This document shows positions 59,734 to 64,000 of a DNA stretch of 64,000 bases, one piece after another (position 1 is the stretch's first letter; each line of letters starts with the position of its first letter). The stretch is taken from contig CM034546.1 of NCBI GenBank assembly GCA_020055645.1, positions 127,989,875 through 128,053,874 on the forward strand, read 5' to 3'. The notes beneath the pieces are model-generated. The model had not been told where the DNA came from and searched no databases. It saw nothing but the letters and a program-made list of their open reading frames with translations. The stretch comes from Tomocerus qinae. Lineage: Eukaryota; Arthropoda; Collembola; Entomobryomorpha; Tomoceridae. Both the position numbers and the translations under genes were made by a program.

Positions 59734-60925
59734 ATGAAAATATTGTTACTTGCTGGTTTGTTATGTTTGGCTGTTAGCTGTTTAGCATCTGCACCTGGGA
59801 AAAGGCCCAATGGACCACCACCTAGAAGACCATCACATCGGAATACTGGAGATAAAAGTGGTTGGGGCTGGAACGGCGAACCTCTACACTATGGAAAACC
59901 TCCTGCTTGTCTCAATATAGACTCTATTCCATACAACAGTACCCGGGATAATGCCTTTGTATGTTTTTATTTATAATTTAGTGCTGTAATTTTCTAGAAT
60001 TTTTGACCATTTAGAAAACTTTTCTTGATGACATGTTTGAGATTTTTGTAATAAATAATATCAATATTTCCATTTTAGTTCCACCGAGTGAGGCCTTGGT
60101 ACTATTCATTTGGAACCGCCTACGGTTTGAATGCCTATTACAAAGTTTTCAACGGCCGACCCGCAACTAAACAGAGTCAGATCGACCAAATGTGCCCAGT
60201 TGTATCATTTGGATTCGAACCAATTCAAAATAATACAGGAAGCGGAGTCCAATGGGGACAGTATTGTGACAGTATGGGTCTTCATATAACTGGAGTCGGC
60301 CGTTGTTACACGACAACTGATCCAACAACCTATGATAAGGGTGTGGATCTATCTGCACTTGGTAATTATATCGGCTTTGTCTATTCTATTCTAGATAATT
60401 CTATTTGAATCTGAAGTACGTATTAATAATTGTGTCTATTTATATTTTACAGTACGCCAGGAATATTATCTTATCAAAACAGACAGCAAAGAATATGCTA
60501 TCTACTACGTTTGCAACGATATAAGCAAGGGAGATCTCCAATTACTTAGTCCAAGACCCTACGTCAGTCCGGATGTGGTGAAAATCTTCCTTTCCCTACT
60601 TCCCATCTTCAACATTAAAGTTTCTGAAGCTCAAGCCGCCATCTGCAGTTCTCCCGATTTCGAGCATTATCCACCTCCACTTGAAAACTACCCAGATTCT
60701 GCTGGAGGACCGAATAGCCATGGCGATGGCTGGGGTCATAACGAATGGCAAATCACTATTTCCACTGATGGCTGGTCGGCTAATAATGGATGGACCGATC
60801 ACAGTAATGGATGGTCATCATCACCACCATCAAATGGCTGGTCTAACAATGGTTGGGGATCTGATAATGGACCATCATCTAGTGGTTGGGGTTGGGATCA
60901 CCAAGGATGGAGTGCTGACGTCTAA
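59734..60925 (+). CDS. Lipocalin-like secreted protein, copy 6, shortened tail
   Basis: Exons 59734-59958, 60079-60361 and 60453-60925 give 326 residues. It is the most divergent copy: signal peptide MKILLLAGLLCLAVSCLASA, short Pro stretch (GPPPRRPSHRN), FHRVRPWYYSFGTAYG at the exon 2 start and LIKTDSKEYAIYYVCND in exon 3. The cysteine pair QMCPV and AAICSSP is present. The Trp tail is present with small changes (NEWQITISTDGWS), but the protein stops at GWSADV. The Lys/Glu/Ala end is absent; the bases after the stop (AAAGAAACCAAGAAAATCGAAG) are its remnant, out of frame. So the tail end was lost by a stop or frameshift after duplication. The Trp domain itself seems maintained. Confidence 0.78.
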
Positions 60926-62287
60926 AGAAAAATGAATCATGAACCGAAAGAAACCAAGAAAATCGAAGTAAAATTCAAGAAGCGCAATGGCTGTAGAAGC
61001 GTTTTAGTTTATTTATGTTATCTATTTATTTTTATTTATTTGTTCATACCCAATTATTTAAAATCTAGATTTTTCGTAATAAATTTGAAAATGCTCAATT
61101 CTTAAAATTATTTATTTGTCCAGATTACTGATCTATTTTGATATATGATTTGAAATTAATCTTTCATCATGGGCTACACAATTGAACGTATTACAACTAT
61201 TACAACTATATTACAACACACGTAATATGCCTGTGTCGGATGCCTTCCAAAGTTAACCGACATAGGCACATGACGTGTGGTGGACTTCGGGAAAACTGCT
61301 TTGGGGTACATTATCGAAAACATTAATTAATATTTATAAAGGTACCAACCCATAGCAGAATAATAACCATTATTTTTCTAAAAAATGCAGTTTTACACAC
61401 TATGTGTGTTCAAATTAATAATTGACATTCAGGCAAAGGCAATTGTTGGCAGAAAGAAAATGTTTGCTCGTATTTTTCCCAATTTAAAAAAGATTTGAAC
61501 TGTTTGTAATAGCTTGGAAATAAGAAATCAATAAAAGAAAATTTGGAAATTGTTTCTAAATGAAAGATTAGTATTATCTCATTGGCGTCCACCTCAGAAT
61601 TGCATGAAAACTTTCGACGAAGATCAGGTTTTAACGCTAAAGAAGATGCAGGAGGATTTTGGGTGGAACAATCAAATAAAAAATTTTAACTAATATTTTA
61701 GTACAGGAGGAAATAATTCAGAAAATTTTTTGGTGCAATGCGAGACGCGAAACGTAACCTTTAGCCTAGAAGTATTTATTGCCCACCAACACAACCAGTC
61801 CTTAGTCCTTGGTACACTGATTAGTAATGTCTGATTTATGAACCACAGTGTCATGTTCATAATATTGTCTTTAGGGCAAGTGGAGTATAGGGGATTTTTT
61901 TAAACAGTCAAAGAGTTATTTAAATGGGAGCACAAATTTTGATTACTTTTCTCATATTTCATCTATGCGTGTGTGTGTGATAGAGAGAGCCAAATGTAAA
62001 TAGTGTGTATGTATAGAAAATGGATTTGACGGGAGTGTTCGAAGTATGATTTTGCATGTAGTTAGCATATTGCATAAATATGAACCACGCTCTTGGGTAA
62101 TTACAATTAGTGTATTAGAGTATTTTGAAATTCAACCAAAATGTTCAACCAAAATGAAATATCATTAGTGGTAGCCTAGCATTAAATAAAACAATGAACA
62201 CTAATCTGGAGAATCTGGTCTACATTTAGCATCTTTCACAATTTAAACCATTTTAATGCCTAAACGTATTGAAATTCAATATCAATG
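60926..62287. other. Intergenic DNA downstream of array copy 6
   Basis: Begins with the decayed charged tail (to about 61003). A (GT)n/GAGAGA tract lies near 61970-61987. No gene is recognised; the minus frame at 61410-61592 lacks support. Confidence 0.5.
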
Positions 62288-62295
62288 CTGTGACC

Positions 62296-63249
62296 GATTC
62301 ACCCCCTAATTGTCAACACTAAAATCCCAACACATCAAAAGTACTTTTTGTCAACACGCTTTTCCTTTTTGTCAACACGCTTTTCCTTTTTGTCAACACT
62401 ACTTTTCCTTTCTTGTCAACAGAATTTTTTATTCATTGCACTAGAAATTGTATTGAGTGAATAAATGAGTAATACAAGCATGAGAATGTTAAAGTGGTTA
62501 TAAGATAATAACAATTGAGTAAGTCATACAATGAGCAATATTAATATACGTGACAATTAAGCATCCGAGCTTAAGAGTTGAGTCAAAATAATAGTTAAAT
62601 GTGGCAGTAAAATAATTTATACATAGTATTATAATTTGTCCGATAATGTGTAAATCCACTCTGAGAATGACATTTTAGTTTTGTTGAGAACTATTTTTTT
62701 AAAGCGTTTTGTAAAATTAGCAACATGTGGACCTTTTCTTATCCTTTCTTCTTTCTGTACATGACCAGTACTGTTTTTCTGGTCTTTGAGTTCTTAGACT
62801 ATAAATATAACCGTTTCTGGCCAGTAGTTGGGTCACTTTATTCTTCGTTTTGGTAGCAAATAAAGTACAATACGATGCCATTTTTTCCTTATGTATTATT
62901 GTGTAGTGCACAGTTTGAAGAGATAAAAGCAAATAAATTTCAGAGTCAACGACTTACCTTCTATTCCCTCTTGCATTCATCATCAGCAGTTTAAATATCT
63001 GATAATGCATAAAATGGTAATAAACCCAGGTAGTAATTTAGATTAGGAGAGGAATGTTACAACAAAACACAATATCTTACATGAACTGTATAACGTAAAC
63101 TACCCACATTTATAAGGAGTACATTTCCTTATAACGTGTTGACAAAAAGAGTATTGGTGTTGACAAAAAGGTGTCGACAAAAAAACCGTAAAAAATGTTG
63201 TTGGCAAAAGAGGGTTGACAAAAAGATGTTGACAGTTAGGGGTTCTTCC
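62296..63249 (-). mobile_element. FLYWCH-bearing TIR transposon, decayed, 954 bp
   Basis: Inverted ends (GATTCACCCCCTAATTGTCAACA-like left, complement of GGAAGAACCCCTAACTGTCAACA right; 17 of 23 bases match) are flanked by a perfect eight-base duplication CTGTGACC (62288-62295 and 63250-63257). Several TTTTTGTCAACA words lie just inside each end, probable transposase sites. On the minus strand 62932-62717 encodes ATKTKNKVTQLLARNGYIYS then EKQYWSCTERRKDKKRSTCC, a FLYWCH zinc-finger-like piece. FLYWCH domains occur in Mutator-like (Phantom-type) elements; that superfamily is inferred, and hAT or P-like remain possible. Confidence 0.7.
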
Positions 63250-63889
63250 CTGTGACCTAGTGTTAATAATCACGAATTAGAAAATTCTTATTTGGTGTGC
63301 ATTGGCATTGGGACGAAAATTTCCTGATACATAAATACAAACCCACATGGATACTGACACGGGGTGCACATACGGAATTATTAAAATTTACGCGCATGTC
63401 CGACTACACGTTTATAAATTATAGGATTAATGATTAAAAAGCTACTAGACCATCATCATTGGGAGCGTTTTTAAACTATTAGTGACCAGTTTTAAAAACG
63501 CAGGTAAAGAAAGCCAAATTTTATCACGAAAGTGTGGACGTCATTTTTTAAGCTTTCAAATCATGAAGTATTATTCAAGTTGGATTATTCTCAAGATTAA
63601 GAATTCATGATTTGTGCTTACAATGTTAGTTTAGTGTACACAAGAAAAATGCTAACAGTAATATAACAGTATTAAATCCATTTGTATTTACTTAAACGGC
63701 TTTCATTTATAGCCGGGTGTAAAGGACAGAGGACATCGACCTGTCTAAATTGGTTATTGTCGGCATTAATTCAGTTGTCCTTTATATACTCAACCGACTA
63801 TACTCAATGGAATATTTATATTTGAGTACTTATATTTAGGTAGGCTGAATTCACAAGGGATAACATCCGTAAGGGATGTCCATATATGA

Positions 63890-64000
63890 ATAGTATGAAT
63901 ATAAATAGTAACAATTTGTATAGTATAAAAGTATAAATAACTTTGTACAGTTTTCCCGTGAAAATCTTTAATAAATACAGCCAACAAAACCTCAGGCTCT
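63890..64000 (+). promoter_or_regulatory. Array-type promoter at window edge (seventh copy or relic)
   Basis: GAATATAAATAGTAACAAT, CCCGTGAAAATCTTTAATAA and ATACAGCCAACAAAACCTCAG copy the promoter pattern of the array, closest to the relic at 52430. A seventh gene or another relic probably starts just beyond base 64000. Confidence 0.5.

Overview
The window is animal nuclear DNA, AT-rich, with spliced genes whose introns are mostly about 50 to 350 bp and carry normal GT-AG ends. The gene content is arthropod: an RR-type cuticular protein, a thioester protein, a UDP-glycosyltransferase, a SMYD protein, a DBH-like copper monooxygenase and a gustatory-receptor-like protein. The combination with F-box/LRR and large ankyrin proteins suggests a springtail (Collembola). 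That placement is an inference; no marker gene here proves it. All exon joins below were worked out by hand from reading phase, splice sites and family conservation.

Layout. 0-6 kb: a broken Ly6-like relic, three foldback or MITE elements and a two-exon seven-helix receptor (minus). 6-14 kb: a giant ankyrin protein with a SOCS-box-like tail (minus), possible orphan exons at 10.4 and 11.7-12.05 kb, and a two-exon SMYD gene (plus). 14.5-19.6 kb: a complete thioester/alpha-2-macroglobulin gene (minus). 22-25.3 kb: a ten-exon DBH/MOXD-like monooxygenase (plus). 26.6-28.8 kb: a Thr/Pro-rich secreted protein (plus) and a cuticular protein (minus). 31-34 kb: a tail-to-tail pair of small secreted repeat proteins, one enlarged by serial duplication of a 72-nt exon. 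36.7-39.2 kb: an F-box/LRR gene (plus).

From 40 kb to the end lies the most interesting part: six tandem same-strand copies of a three-exon gene for a secreted lipocalin-like protein. Each has an N-terminal proline-rich stretch and a C-terminal tail with about ten regularly spaced Gly-Trp motifs; five of the six then end in a charged Lys/Glu/Ala segment. I do not know this architecture as a described family. The array also holds two promoter-like relics and, at the right edge, a seventh promoter-like block. It is interrupted by a UDP-glycosyltransferase gene (minus) and by a three-level nest of DNA transposons at 48.4-50.0 kb. A 954-bp FLYWCH-bearing terminal-inverted-repeat element follows the last copy.

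How the genes work together: many products are secreted or cuticle-related (lipocalin-like array, cuticular protein, repeat proteins, thioester protein). The sequence shows no operon or common pathway. The clear functional unit is the tandem array, whose copies share a core promoter, exon phases and protein layout, and which grew by local duplication followed by divergence, loss of a cysteine pair and tail truncation.
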